64,000 nt of DNA. Source: Embleya hyalina (lineage in GTDB: Bacteria > Actinomycetota > Actinomycetes > Streptomycetales > Streptomycetaceae). Shown here one piece after another: positions 42,103 through 50,273 of this stretch. Within the stretch, counting starts at the first letter, position 1; each line of letters starts with the position of its first letter. The notes beneath the pieces were generated by a model. It was given only the letters and a program-made list of their open reading frames with translations, did not search any database and was not told where the DNA came from. A program made the position numbers and the translations under genes. The stretch is from contig NZ_BIFH01000018.1 of the NCBI RefSeq assembly GCF_003967355.1, positions 62,001 through 126,000 on the forward strand, written 5' to 3'.

Positions 42103-42600
42103 TCAGGCCGAACGGGTCGTGGCGGGCGGTCGTACGGGGTGTTTGCTCAACACGGACACCCGGTTGAACGCGTTCATCGTGATCGCCACCCAGATCACCG
42201 CCGAGATCTCGGCATCGGACAACACCGCCCGAGCCGCCTCGTACGCCGTGTGCTGCGCACCCGCGTCGGCGGGATGCGTGGTGGCCTCGGCCAGCGCCAG
42301 TGCCGCCCGCTCCCGGGCGTCGAACAGGACGGTGTCGCGCCAGGCGGGCAGTACGGCGATCCGCTGCGGCGTCTCGCCCGCGCGCAGCGCGGTCCGGGTG
42401 TGCAGGTCGAGGCAGAACGCGCAGGTATTGAGCTGGGACACCCGGATGTTCAGCAATTCGACGAGCGGTCGTTCCAGACCGGCCTCGGCGGCGACGTCGT
42501 GCACGGCCTCGGCGGTCGCGAGCAACGCCTTGTACGCGGCGGGGCTCTGCTTGTCGATGTAGACACGTCGGTCCTGGGCCGGCACTACCGCTTCGGTCAT
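42103..42600 (-). CDS. Carboxymuconolactone decarboxylase-like (AhpD-type) protein
   Basis: 165 residues from ATG 42600, six bases after GAGGAG. An all-helical CMD fold with LLNIRVSQLNTCAFCLDLHTRTALRAGE carries the redox pair C-x-x-C followed by LDLH (proton-relay His), typical of AhpD-like peroxidase or alkylhydroperoxidase partners. It is divergent from a GNAT-like gene with a palindrome in the gap. Confidence 0.88.
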   Translation of the reverse strand: MTEAVVPAQDRRVYIDKQSPAAYKALLATAEAVHDVAAEAGLERPLVELLNIRVSQLNTCAFCLDLHTRTALRAGETPQRIAVLPAWRDTVLFDARERAALALAEATTHPADAGAQHTAYEAARAVLSDAEISAVIWVAITMNAFNRVSVLSKHPVRPPATTRSA

Positions 42601-42660
42601 CTGCACTCCTCGATCGCGCGATCCCTCGTCGCACGTCCTATCATCAACATCGTGATTGTT

Positions 42661-42675
42661 GAAAGTGGAACTTTC
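42661..42675. promoter_or_regulatory. Operator-like palindrome in the CMD / GNAT divergent gap
   Basis: GAAAGT and ACTTTC surround GGA in a perfect 6-3-6 inverted repeat. It lies 39 bp before the GNAT start and 61 bp before the CMD start. No adjacent regulator was found. Confidence 0.5.
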
Positions 42676-42713
42676 GCAATCCGGCTCAACCAGCCCCCCA
42701 CGAAGGATTCGCG

Positions 42714-43052
42714 ATGTCGGAGCAGGCCGTTGTACCCACCGTCCACAACGTTGCCGACCGGCACCGCTACGAGATTCGCGTCGACGACGCGTTCGCCGGT
42801 CTCACCGCGTATCACGATCGCGGTGAGCAGCGCGTGTTCTACCACACCAGGATCGACGACGCGTTCGCCGGCCGGGGCCTGGCCTCGGTGCTGGTACGGG
42901 AGGCGCTGAACGACGTGCGGGCCGCGGGTATGCGGGTGGTCCCGGGCTGCCCCTACGTCAAGCAGTTCCTGGGCAAGCACGAGGAGTTCGCCGACCTCGT
43001 CGACCCGGTGACCCCCGAGATCCTGGAGTGGCTGCGGGAGGCCCGGGGCTGA
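42714..43052 (+). CDS. Small GNAT-type N-acetyltransferase (YidJ/GCN5-related)
   Basis: 112 residues. The compact acetyl-CoA-binding core is YEIRVDDAFAGLTAYHDRGEQRVFYHTRIDDAFAGRGLASVLVREALNDVRAAGMRVVPGCPYVKQFLGKHEEFADL. The GRGLASVLV loop binds the CoA pyrophosphate. The VxPxCPYVxxFLxKH end is the hallmark of the mini-GNAT group found in bacteria and humans (NATD1-like). The substrate is unknown. Confidence 0.88.
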   Translation: MSEQAVVPTVHNVADRHRYEIRVDDAFAGLTAYHDRGEQRVFYHTRIDDAFAGRGLASVLVREALNDVRAAGMRVVPGCPYVKQFLGKHEEFADLVDPVTPEILEWLREARG

Positions 43053-43218
43053 CCCGACCGATCCCCTGGTCGGCCGGCCGCCGACCCGCTCCGGGCCGTT
43101 CGCGACCGACCGCCCGGGCGGGATCGTGCGCGGCGAATCGTCCGGTGTGAACCGCTTCGCTCACCCGTGCCATCGGCAATCGCACATCCGGGGCCGGACT
43201 GCGGGTATCGTCGCCGCC

Positions 43219-44520
43219 GTGACCGAGGCCGACGCGGGACAACACCGCCTCGCCGTGCTCGACGCCGCCACGCTGCGGGTCGGCACCACCCTGGACATGG
43301 ACACCACCTGCGCCGAACTGGCCGAGTTCGTCGTGCCGGCGATGGCGGACCTGGCGATCGTCGACGTGGTCCCACCCGACGCGCCGGAACACGCCGTGCC
43401 GCCCGGCCGGGCCCGGCTGCGTCGGGCGGCACTGGTGCACACCGCCGAACTCCGTTCGCGACTCGCCCCGCTCGTCCCGCCCGGCGCGTTCGTGCTGCAC
43501 CGGACGGGGAACGTGGTCGAACGCCACCCGAGTCCGCACCCGCCGCCGGGCACGCCGCCCACCGACCCCACCGACCCCACCGACCCCACCGACCCCACCG
43601 ACCCCACCGACACCCTGACCGTCCTGCACGCCGCCGGCATCCACACCACCCTCGTCGTCCCGCTGGTGGTGCACGGCCGCCGGGTCGGTGTGCTCGTCCT
43701 CGCCCGCGCCCCGGGTTCGGCGCACGACTTCACCGACGAGGCGGCCCTGCTCGTCGAGGACCTGGCCGCCCGCGCCGCGGTCGCCATCGACAAGGCGCGC
43801 CGCTACACACACGCCCAGGGCATCGCCGTCGACCTCCAGCGGGCCCTGCTCACCGAACCCGGCACCCCCCACCCCAACCTCGAACTGGCCTTCCGCTACC
43901 TGCCGTCCGGGACCACCTCGGTGGTCGGCGGGGACTGGTACGAGGTGGTGCGGTTGTCGTTCGGGCGCACCCTCCTGGTGATGGGCGACGTGATGGGACA
44001 CGGCATCGAGGCCGCCGTCGACATGAGCCACTACCGCGCGACGCTGCGCCAGGTCGCCACGATGGACCTGCCCCCGCACCGCATCCTGCGCCGCCTCGAC
44101 GCGCTGATAGACGCGCGGGAGTCGGCCCGGCCGGCGACCTGCCTGCTCGCCCTCGCCGACCCGGGACGGGACCGCTGGACCTTCGCCAGCGCCGGCCACC
44201 TGCCGCCGGCCCTGATGGCCGCCGGCCGTCCCGTCGAACTCCTGGAAATCCCCACCGGACCACCGCTGGGCACCGGTGTCGGCGGCTACGAACCGCTCAC
44301 CCGCCGGCTCCTGCCCGACGAGACGCTGCTGCTGTACACCGACGGCCTGGTCGAGCGCCGGGGCCAGGACATCGACGATTCGCTGGCCCGGCTCGCGGCC
44401 CTTCGCCCGCCCGCCGGGGGCGCGCTCGACGACCTGCTCGACGGGGTGCTCCTCGGTCTCGCCCCGCAGACGGGAGAGGACGACATCGCGCTGCTCGCGG
44501 CGCGCGTGCGTCCCCGGTGA
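43219..44520 (+). CDS. GAF-PP2C (SpoIIE/RsbU-like) serine phosphatase
   Basis: 433 residues from GTG 43219; TATCGT (43205-43210) upstream fits a leaderless start. The GAF domain (about 1-200) is interrupted by a Pro-Thr-Asp repeat (115-132). The phosphatase (about 205-433) has VVGGDWYEVVRL and LLVMGDVMGHGIEAAVDMSHYRATLRQ, with the metal-binding Asp residues, then FASAGHLPPALM and LLLYTDGLVERRGQDID. Such enzymes dephosphorylate anti-anti-sigma factors in response to signals. Confidence 0.88.
   Translation: MTEADAGQHRLAVLDAATLRVGTTLDMDTTCAELAEFVVPAMADLAIVDVVPPDAPEHAVPPGRARLRRAALVHTAELRSRLAPLVPPGAFVLHRTGNVVERHPSPHPPPGTPPTDPTDPTDPTDPTDPTDTLTVLHAAGIHTTLVVPLVVHGRRVGVLVLARAPGSAHDFTDEAALLVEDLAARAAVAIDKARRYTHAQGIAVDLQRALLTEPGTPHPNLELAFRYLPSGTTSVVGGDWYEVVRLSFGRTLLVMGDVMGHGIEAAVDMSHYRATLRQVATMDLPPHRILRRLDALIDARESARPATCLLALADPGRDRWTFASAGHLPPALMAAGRPVELLEIPTGPPLGTGVGGYEPLTRRLLPDETLLLYTDGLVERRGQDIDDSLARLAALRPPAGGALDDLLDGVLLGLAPQTGEDDIALLAARVRPR
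43561..43614 (+). repeat. 9-bp tandem repeat, five perfect units plus one variant
   Basis: ACCGACCCC is repeated five times (43561-43605), followed by ACCGACACC (43606-43614). It encodes a Thr-Asp-Pro repeat within the GAF domain of the phosphatase. A gain or loss of units keeps the frame and would only change the loop length. Confidence 0.9.
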
Positions 44521-44529
44521 GCGGCCCGG

Positions 44530-45450
44530 TCAGGCCCGTTCGTCCCGGTCCGGCGCGGGCTCGTCCGGTGGGGTGAAGCCGGACGCGGCCTTGATGATGC
44601 GTCGGGTCATCGGGTCGGACCAGGCCTTGGGGGAGAGCACTTCGATCCAGATCGCCCGGGCGGTCTTTCGGCCCACGTTCTCCCAGGAGATCAGGGTGCG
44701 GGACGGGAAGGCGACCGAGTCGCCCTCGGCGACGTCTATCGGTTCGGCGACCCGCGCGTGGTCGCCGAGTCCGCCGCCGACCCGGACGCGGAGCGATCCG
44801 GACATCAGGAACGCGAAGGACTCGCCCGGCCGGGAGTAGGGTCCGCCGCTGGATCCGCGCGGCGGAATGGTCAGCAGCGCCGGTTCCAGGTCGTGGCCGG
44901 GCAGGAGCAGTTCCTCCCACTGCACGCCACCCTCCAGGACGACGCTCGCCCGCTGGTCGGCGCGGACCACGCTGGCGTTGGTCCGGGTGAAGGACGCGAG
45001 GCTGCTCATCGGGACGCCGAGCGCGTCGGTGATCCGGGCGATCAGCTGGGTCGAGGCGCGTTCCACGCTGCGCTCGATCGAGGACAGGTGGGACACGGAC
45101 GTGCCGGTCAGCGCGGCGAGTTCCTTCAGGGACAGGCCGCTCGCCAGCCGGGCGCGGCGCAGCCGACCGCCGTCGGCCGGTGCGTCGGCGGCCGGTTGGT
45201 CGGCGGCCGGGGGAGCGGCGTCGGCGGGGTCCGGTTCGCCGAGTGAGGTGCGGATCGCGGCGGGATTCCAGCCGTGTCTGCGGCGCAGGTCGGCGATCTG
45301 GCGGGCCCGGCCGACGTGCTCGGGACCGTAGCGGCGTTGCCCGCCCGGCGTCCGGTCCGGTACGAGCAGGTCCTGCTTCTCCCACGCGCGCAGGGTCTGG
45401 GGACTGACCCCGACCTCGGCCGCGACATCGCCGATCGTTCGCCAACTCAT
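44530..45450 (-). CDS. MerR-XRE-cupin fusion regulator
   Basis: 306 residues. Residues 1-70 are a MerR-type HTH (WRTIGDVAAEVGVSPQTLRAWEKQDLLVPDRTPGGQRRYGPEHV). A Pro/Ala-rich linker follows (71-93). Residues 94-150 are an XRE/Cro HTH (LRRARLASGLSLKELAALTGTSVSHLSSIERS). Residues about 165-285 are a cupin ligand domain (VVLEGGVQWEELLL, RPGESFAFLMSGSLRVRV, EGDSVAFPSRTLISWENVG). It is divergent from the catabolic operon at 45544 and the obvious candidate to control it. Confidence 0.88.
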   Translation of the reverse strand: MSWRTIGDVAAEVGVSPQTLRAWEKQDLLVPDRTPGGQRRYGPEHVGRARQIADLRRRHGWNPAAIRTSLGEPDPADAAPPAADQPAADAPADGGRLRRARLASGLSLKELAALTGTSVSHLSSIERSVERASTQLIARITDALGVPMSSLASFTRTNASVVRADQRASVVLEGGVQWEELLLPGHDLEPALLTIPPRGSSGGPYSRPGESFAFLMSGSLRVRVGGGLGDHARVAEPIDVAEGDSVAFPSRTLISWENVGRKTARAIWIEVLSPKAWSDPMTRRIIKAASGFTPPDEPAPDRDERA

Positions 45451-45494
45451 GACCCGGAGTCTAGGGCGGTTCGCGATCTCCGCTCTCGACAAAC

Positions 45495-45511
45495 TTACAT
45501 CGTTACTGTAA
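45495..45511. promoter_or_regulatory. AT-rich inverted repeat in the regulator/operon gap
   Basis: TTACA (45495-45499) and TGTAA (45507-45511) are inverted around seven bases. A nested GTTACTGTAAC palindrome covers 45502-45512. It lies between the fusion regulator and its presumed target, where the -35/-10 region of both genes should be. MerR proteins bind such spacer palindromes. Confidence 0.55.
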
Positions 45512-45543
45512 CTATGGCGCCCCAAGCGGAGAAGGGAGCCTCG

Positions 45544-46404
45544 ATGTCGTCCCTGGAACGAATCGTCTTCGGCACGACGGCGGACACGAACGCGGATGCG
45601 GACGCGACCACGCACTCGACGTCCGCCCTGCTCAGGCAGGGTGGCCGGCCCGGTTCCCCCACGGTGCTCCTCGTCCACCCGGCCAACCTCCGGGCGCGGT
45701 GCTGGCGCACCGTGCTCGCGGCGCTGCCGGCCGACTGGCGGTGCGTGGCCGTCGACCTGTCCGGGCACGGCGCGTCGCCCCGTCGCGCCGGCTACGGCCC
45801 GGCCCGGTGGGTGTCGGAGTGCGTGGCCCTCCTGGACGCGCTGGACGTGGCGCGGGTGCACGTGGTCGGCGCGTCCGTCGGCGCCGCCGTGGCGGTCGAA
45901 CTCGCGGCGGCGCACCCGGACCGGGTCGCGAGCGTGACCACGGTCGGCGGAGCCTTCCGCGCCGCCGAACCGGCGGATACGCGGGAGTTCCTGGCGGCCA
46001 TCGCCGAGGTCGGGGTACGGCAGGCCGTGTTGGACGTGCTCGCCGACGAACCGGGCCTGGACGAAGCCCTGTTCGCCGCCGTCGCGGCCGACATCAGCGT
46101 CAACCCCGACGACACGGCGGCGGCGATCTGGACGGCCGCCGCGGCGGCGGCCGGGCTGGACGCGGCGCCCCGCGTGCGCTGCCCGACCCTCGCCATCGTC
46201 GGGGACGGCGACCGGGGTTGCCCCGTCGCGGACTCCCGCGCCTTCGCGGACCTGACCGGCGGCCGGCTCGCCGTCCTGGTCGGACACGGACACCTGCCCA
46301 TGTACACCGCACCCGCCCGGGTCGCGGCGTACATCGCCTCCCTCGTCGACGGCACCCGGCCGCACCAACCCCGCCGCGACCCGGAGCGCGCCGTCAACCC
46401 CTAG
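45544..46404 (+). CDS. Alpha/beta-hydrolase, first gene of the catabolic operon
   Basis: 286 residues from ATG 45544 with AAGGGAG upstream (an earlier ATG at 45514 has none). VLLVHPANLRARCWRTVLAAL, VAVDLSGHGASP, the nucleophile elbow GASVGAA (Ser near 120), acid Asp in IVGDGDRGCPV and the catalytic His in GHGHLPMYTAP. It is a small-molecule hydrolase, likely opening or deacylating an intermediate, analogous in position to RutD-type enzymes (inference). Confidence 0.88.
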   Translation: MSSLERIVFGTTADTNADADATTHSTSALLRQGGRPGSPTVLLVHPANLRARCWRTVLAALPADWRCVAVDLSGHGASPRRAGYGPARWVSECVALLDALDVARVHVVGASVGAAVAVELAAAHPDRVASVTTVGGAFRAAEPADTREFLAAIAEVGVRQAVLDVLADEPGLDEALFAAVAADISVNPDDTAAAIWTAAAAAAGLDAAPRVRCPTLAIVGDGDRGCPVADSRAFADLTGGRLAVLVGHGHLPMYTAPARVAAYIASLVDGTRPHQPRRDPERAVNP

Positions 46405-46432
46405 ATCCGATCACCCGAAAGGAAAGCCGAGC

Positions 46433-46981
46433 ATGACCGACACCCCGTACACGGAACGCACCGCGCCCGAGGCGGACATCGCCGAGATCCTGCGCCTGCA
46501 CCGGCAGTGGTGGGAGTCCAACATCGGCTGGGACATCGACCGCATGGTCGAGGTGTTCCCGTCGCCCGGCGACGAGTATCTGATGTTCAACTTCAACGGG
46601 CACCCGTACTTCGACATGACCGAGAAGGTCGCGTTGTGGAAGTGGTACCGCGAACTCATCGCGCAGACCGGCGGTTTGCAGACCCGGATCATGCGCCTGG
46701 AGGTCCGCGGCGACACCGCCTGGCTGGCCTGCGAGTTCACCATCGACGCGGAGATGCTGGACGGCGGCGAGTGGACGGTCGACTCGGTCGACGCGACGCT
46801 CGGCCGGGCCACCGAGATCTACCACCGCGACAGTGGCACCGGCGCACCCGAATGGCGCATGTGGCACACCCACATCACCGCACTGCCCGACCCGGACGAG
46901 AAGCGGCCCGGGTTCGACGACTCCACCAACAGCCGCGGCCTGGGGTGGACACCCTGGAACCCGCTCCCGAAGGGCGTCTGA
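46433..46981 (+). CDS. NTF2/SnoaL-like protein of the catabolic operon
   Basis: 182 residues with GAAAGGAAAG upstream. The NTF2-like fold is suggested by ADIAEILRLHRQWWESNIGWDIDRMVEVFPSPGDEYLMFNFNGHPYFDMTEKVALWKWYREL and the strand EWRMWHTHITALPDP. The conserved Trp/Asp-rich N-terminus and HxH-like strand are reminiscent of small subunits of ring-hydroxylating systems, but catalysis is not established. It is tightly packed: four bases before the monooxygenase ATG. Confidence 0.78.
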   Translation: MTDTPYTERTAPEADIAEILRLHRQWWESNIGWDIDRMVEVFPSPGDEYLMFNFNGHPYFDMTEKVALWKWYRELIAQTGGLQTRIMRLEVRGDTAWLACEFTIDAEMLDGGEWTVDSVDATLGRATEIYHRDSGTGAPEWRMWHTHITALPDPDEKRPGFDDSTNSRGLGWTPWNPLPKGV

Positions 46982-46985
46982 GCAG

Positions 46986-47984
46986 ATGACCACCACCGGA
47001 CGCGCCCCACGAATCGCCCTCGTGCTGGGCAGTTCGCAACGACCGGCCGAGATCGTCGCTGCGGCCGGCGCCGCCGAGCGCGGCGGCTTCGACGAACTGT
47101 GGGTCGGCGAGGACTACTTCTACACCGGCGCGATCGCCGCCGCCGGTGCCGTGCTGGCCGCGACCGAACTCCCGGTCGGCATCGGCATCGTGCCCACCAC
47201 CTCGCGCCATCCCGCGTTGCTGGCCATGGAGTTGGCCACGCTCGCCGGTCTGTACCCGGGCCGGCTCAGTGCCGGGGTCGGCGCCGGGGTCCCGGACTGG
47301 CTGGACCAGATGGCGATCCGGACCAGGACGCCGCTGGCCTCGGTCCGCGATGTCATCGCCGGGCTGCGCACCCTCCTCGCCGGGGAGACGCTGACCGTCG
47401 AGGCGTCGTCGTATCAGGCCCGCGAGGTGCGACTGGCGCATCCGCCGGCGGTGGTGCCGTCCATCCTGGCCGGTGTCGGCGGCCCCAAGGCGCTGGCCAT
47501 GTCGGGCGGTTCGGCCGACGGGACCGTGCTCTCGGTGCTGGCCGGCACGCGCTACGTGCGCTGGGCGGCCGAGCGGGTGGCCGCCGGCGGCGCCGGGACC
47601 GGGCACGACCTGGTCGCGTACGCGCTGTGCTCGGTCGACCCGGACGCCGCCGTCGCCCGCGAGCGACTGCGCGAGCTGTTCGGGCTGTACCTCCTCGCCG
47701 GACCGCGCAACCCGATGACCGAGGCGCACGGGATCGCCGACGAGGCCGAGGCACTGGCCGCGCTGGACTTCGAGGACGCGGTACGGGCCATCCCGGACTC
47801 CTGGATCGAGGAACTGGCGGTGGTCGGCACCCCCGCCGACTGCGCCAAGCGGATCACGCTCCTCGCCGAGGCCGGGGCGGACTGCGTCGCGCTCTGCCTC
47901 GACCCCGACCGGGACGTCGAGGCACAGGTCGACCAACTCGCGCGCGAACTGCTTCCGCTGCTTCCGGGACGCGCCGGCGGCTGA
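46986..47984 (+). CDS. LLM-class flavin/F420-dependent oxidoreductase
   Basis: 332 residues. Luciferase-like TIM barrel: RIALVLGSSQRPAEIVAAAGAAERGGFDELWVGEDYFYTGAIAAAGAVLAAT, LPVGIGIVPTTSRHPALLAMELATLAGLYPGRLSAGVGAG and SILAGVGGPKALAMSGGSADGTVLS. The Glu-Asp pair after WVG and the SRHP segment match F420- or FMN-binding luciferase-like enzymes. In this operon it may oxygenate or reduce the substrate. Confidence 0.88.
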   Translation: MTTTGRAPRIALVLGSSQRPAEIVAAAGAAERGGFDELWVGEDYFYTGAIAAAGAVLAATELPVGIGIVPTTSRHPALLAMELATLAGLYPGRLSAGVGAGVPDWLDQMAIRTRTPLASVRDVIAGLRTLLAGETLTVEASSYQAREVRLAHPPAVVPSILAGVGGPKALAMSGGSADGTVLSVLAGTRYVRWAAERVAAGGAGTGHDLVAYALCSVDPDAAVARERLRELFGLYLLAGPRNPMTEAHGIADEAEALAALDFEDAVRAIPDSWIEELAVVGTPADCAKRITLLAEAGADCVALCLDPDRDVEAQVDQLARELLPLLPGRAGG

Positions 47985-48070
47985 GACGTCGGGCGGCCGG
48001 GCCCGGCGCTCCGGGCCGGCCGCCCCACAACGGCACACGACACGGCACACGACAGCGATCGGAGATTCCG

Positions 48071-48979
48071 ATGACCTATTCGATGGTGAGCTTCAATCCC
48101 GACGACGGCTCCCTGGGGTTCGCCTCGCAGTCGCACTTCTTCGCCGTGGGCTCCGTCGTGGGCGACGCCGAGGCCGGCGTCGGCGTGGTGGTCAGCCAGG
48201 CGTTCGCCAACACCGACTGGCCGCACCAGGGCCTGGCGCTGCTGCGGGCGGGCGCGACGCCCGACGACGTACTCGACACGCTCACGTCGGCGGACCCGCA
48301 GGCCGAGTATCGCCAGGCGATCGTGATGGACGCCACCGGCCACCACGCCTGCTTCGGCGGCACCGGCTGCGCGCCGCACACCGGCGTCGCGCGCGGCGAC
48401 GGCATGGCCGCGATGGGCAACATGCTCGCCTCGGACACCGTGTGCGCGGCCATGCTCGCCACCCACCGCGCCTCCACCTCGACGCACGCCGACCGGCTCG
48501 TCGCGGCGCTGCTCGCGGGCGAACGGGCCGGGGGAGACGCGCGGGGATCGCAGTCGGCGGTGCTCAAGGTGGTCGGCCCGGTCCGGGACGAGCGGCCCTG
48601 GCGGCACGTGCTCGCGGACATCCGGGTCGACGACCACGCCGACCCGGTGGCGGAGTTGCGCCGGCTGCTGCCCATCCACGAGGGCTTCCGGGCGATCGGG
48701 GCGGCCCTGTTCGCCCCGCCCCTGGTCATCGGCGACGCCTCGGGGATCGTCGCGGACCGGGCCCGGGAGACCGTCGCCTCGCTCGCGTCCGCCGCGATCG
48801 GCCTCGGCGCCAACCGTGAGGCGGACCTGTGGCGGGCGGTGGTGCTGCTGCGCAGCGGCCGGGTCGACGCGGGGCGTGCGCTGATCGACGAACTGAGCGC
48901 CGGACGGCCGCAGTTGGCCGAGTTCGCGCGTGGCCTGGCGCAGGTCGGGATCCTGCCGCGGAGCGAGGTGGCGCGCTGA
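48071..48979 (+). CDS. DUF1028 (Ntn-hydrolase-like) protein
   Basis: 302 residues with GGAG upstream. The DUF1028 core is TYSMVSFNPDDGSLGFASQSHFFAVGSVVGDAEAGVGVVVSQAFANTDWPHQGLALLRAGATPDDVL. It continues with VMDATGHHACFGGTGC and GDGMAAMGNMLASDTV. The family resembles Ntn hydrolases and often sits with amidohydrolases. The C-terminal about 80 residues form a helical extension. Its stop overlaps the next ATG (TGATG). It probably cleaves an amide intermediate (inference). Confidence 0.87.
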   Translation: MTYSMVSFNPDDGSLGFASQSHFFAVGSVVGDAEAGVGVVVSQAFANTDWPHQGLALLRAGATPDDVLDTLTSADPQAEYRQAIVMDATGHHACFGGTGCAPHTGVARGDGMAAMGNMLASDTVCAAMLATHRASTSTHADRLVAALLAGERAGGDARGSQSAVLKVVGPVRDERPWRHVLADIRVDDHADPVAELRRLLPIHEGFRAIGAALFAPPLVIGDASGIVADRARETVASLASAAIGLGANREADLWRAVVLLRSGRVDAGRALIDELSAGRPQLAEFARGLAQVGILPRSEVAR

Positions 48980-50247
48980 TGACCACTGCCTCGCCGCACA
49001 CACCCGAGTCCGCCGTCGACGCCTTCGTCCGGGTGGATCGGGTCGCCCGCACCGCGGCCGACCTGGTACGCGTCGACACCCGCAACCCGCCCGGCCGGGA
49101 GTCCGCGGCCGTACCCGTGCTGCTCGACCTGCTGGGCGCGATCGGCTGCGACACCGAGGTGTTCACGTCCGGCGGCGGCCGGCCGTCGGTGCTCGCCCGG
49201 TACGGCACCGGCGCGCCCGGGCGGCCGACCCTGCTGATCAACGGCCACGTGGACGTGGTGCCCGTGGTCGAGGCGGACTGGACCACGCCGCCGTTCGACG
49301 CGGTCGTCCGCGGCGGGCGGCTGATCGGACGCGGCGCGGCGGACATGAAGGGCGGGATCGCCGCCGCCGTCGAGGGGCTGCGCGCCTGCCTCGACGCCGG
49401 CCTCGCACCGGACGCCGACATCGTCTTCCACCTCGTCGCCGACGAGGAGACCGGCGGCGCTCACGGTACGGCGGCACTCGTCGACGCCGGCCTGGTCCGG
49501 GCCGACGCGTGCATCGTCCCCGAGCCGACCGGGCTGCGGGTCGCGGTGGCCGAACGCGGCTCCTGGCAGGCCCGGATCGAGGTCTTCGGCACGGCGGGAC
49601 ACGGCGGCGAACCGGCGCTCGGCCGCTCCGCGGTTGCCGACGCGGCGCGGATCACCACCGCCCTGCACCTGGCCCGCTTCCACGACCGGCCGCACCCGCT
49701 GCTCGGCAGCCCGACGTGCAACGTGGCGATGGTGCGCGGCGGCGTCGCGGCCAACGTGATCGCCCCCGCCTGCGAGCTGACCATCGACCGGCGCACGCTG
49801 CCCGGGGAGAGCGCCGACGACGTGTACGCCTCGATCGTGCGCGTCATCGAAGCGAGCTGCCCCGACGTCGACCATCGTGTACTGCCGACGTTCTTCTGCG
49901 AGGCGTCCGAGCTGCCCCTGCCGCACCCCTTCGCGGACTTCGTCGACACGTGCCGACCCCGCCCGAGCACCCGAACCCGCTCGCGCGTCGCGCCGGACGA
50001 GGGCTTCATCGGCCTCTCGCTCGGCTCCGACGCCCGCTTCCTGCGCAATCGCCTCGGCATCCCCACCGTCGTCTACGGCCCCGGCTCGATCGAGCAGGCC
50101 CACGGCGCCGACGAGTGGGTCGGGATCGGCGACCTCACCCTCGCCGCGCGCACCTTCGCCCGCGCCATCGCGGGATTCGCCGACTTCGTGGCACAGGCCG
50201 ACAACGGCCGCGTCTCCCCGAGCAGACAAACCGGCAGACAACTGTAG
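48979..50247 (+). CDS. M20-family metallopeptidase/amidohydrolase (ArgE/DapE type)
   Basis: 422 residues. Metal-binding residues are visible: His and Asp in LLINGHVDVVPV, Asp in GRGAADMKGG, and the Glu-Glu of HLVADEETGGAHGT. A lid-domain His is in FGTAGHGGEPALG, and the C-terminal His in IEQAHGADEWV. These enzymes release acyl, carbamoyl or aminoacyl groups with two zinc ions. It is translationally coupled to DUF1028. Confidence 0.9.
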   Translation: MTTASPHTPESAVDAFVRVDRVARTAADLVRVDTRNPPGRESAAVPVLLDLLGAIGCDTEVFTSGGGRPSVLARYGTGAPGRPTLLINGHVDVVPVVEADWTTPPFDAVVRGGRLIGRGAADMKGGIAAAVEGLRACLDAGLAPDADIVFHLVADEETGGAHGTAALVDAGLVRADACIVPEPTGLRVAVAERGSWQARIEVFGTAGHGGEPALGRSAVADAARITTALHLARFHDRPHPLLGSPTCNVAMVRGGVAANVIAPACELTIDRRTLPGESADDVYASIVRVIEASCPDVDHRVLPTFFCEASELPLPHPFADFVDTCRPRPSTRTRSRVAPDEGFIGLSLGSDARFLRNRLGIPTVVYGPGSIEQAHGADEWVGIGDLTLAARTFARAIAGFADFVAQADNGRVSPSRQTGRQL

Positions 50248-50273
50248 ATTCTGCCCCACGTGAAGGAGGGCAC

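Noticed and set aside
43561..43614. Tandem repeat as a possible CRISPR or origin iteron
   Set aside because: The units are only 9 bp with no spacers, and they code in frame within a phosphatase gene.
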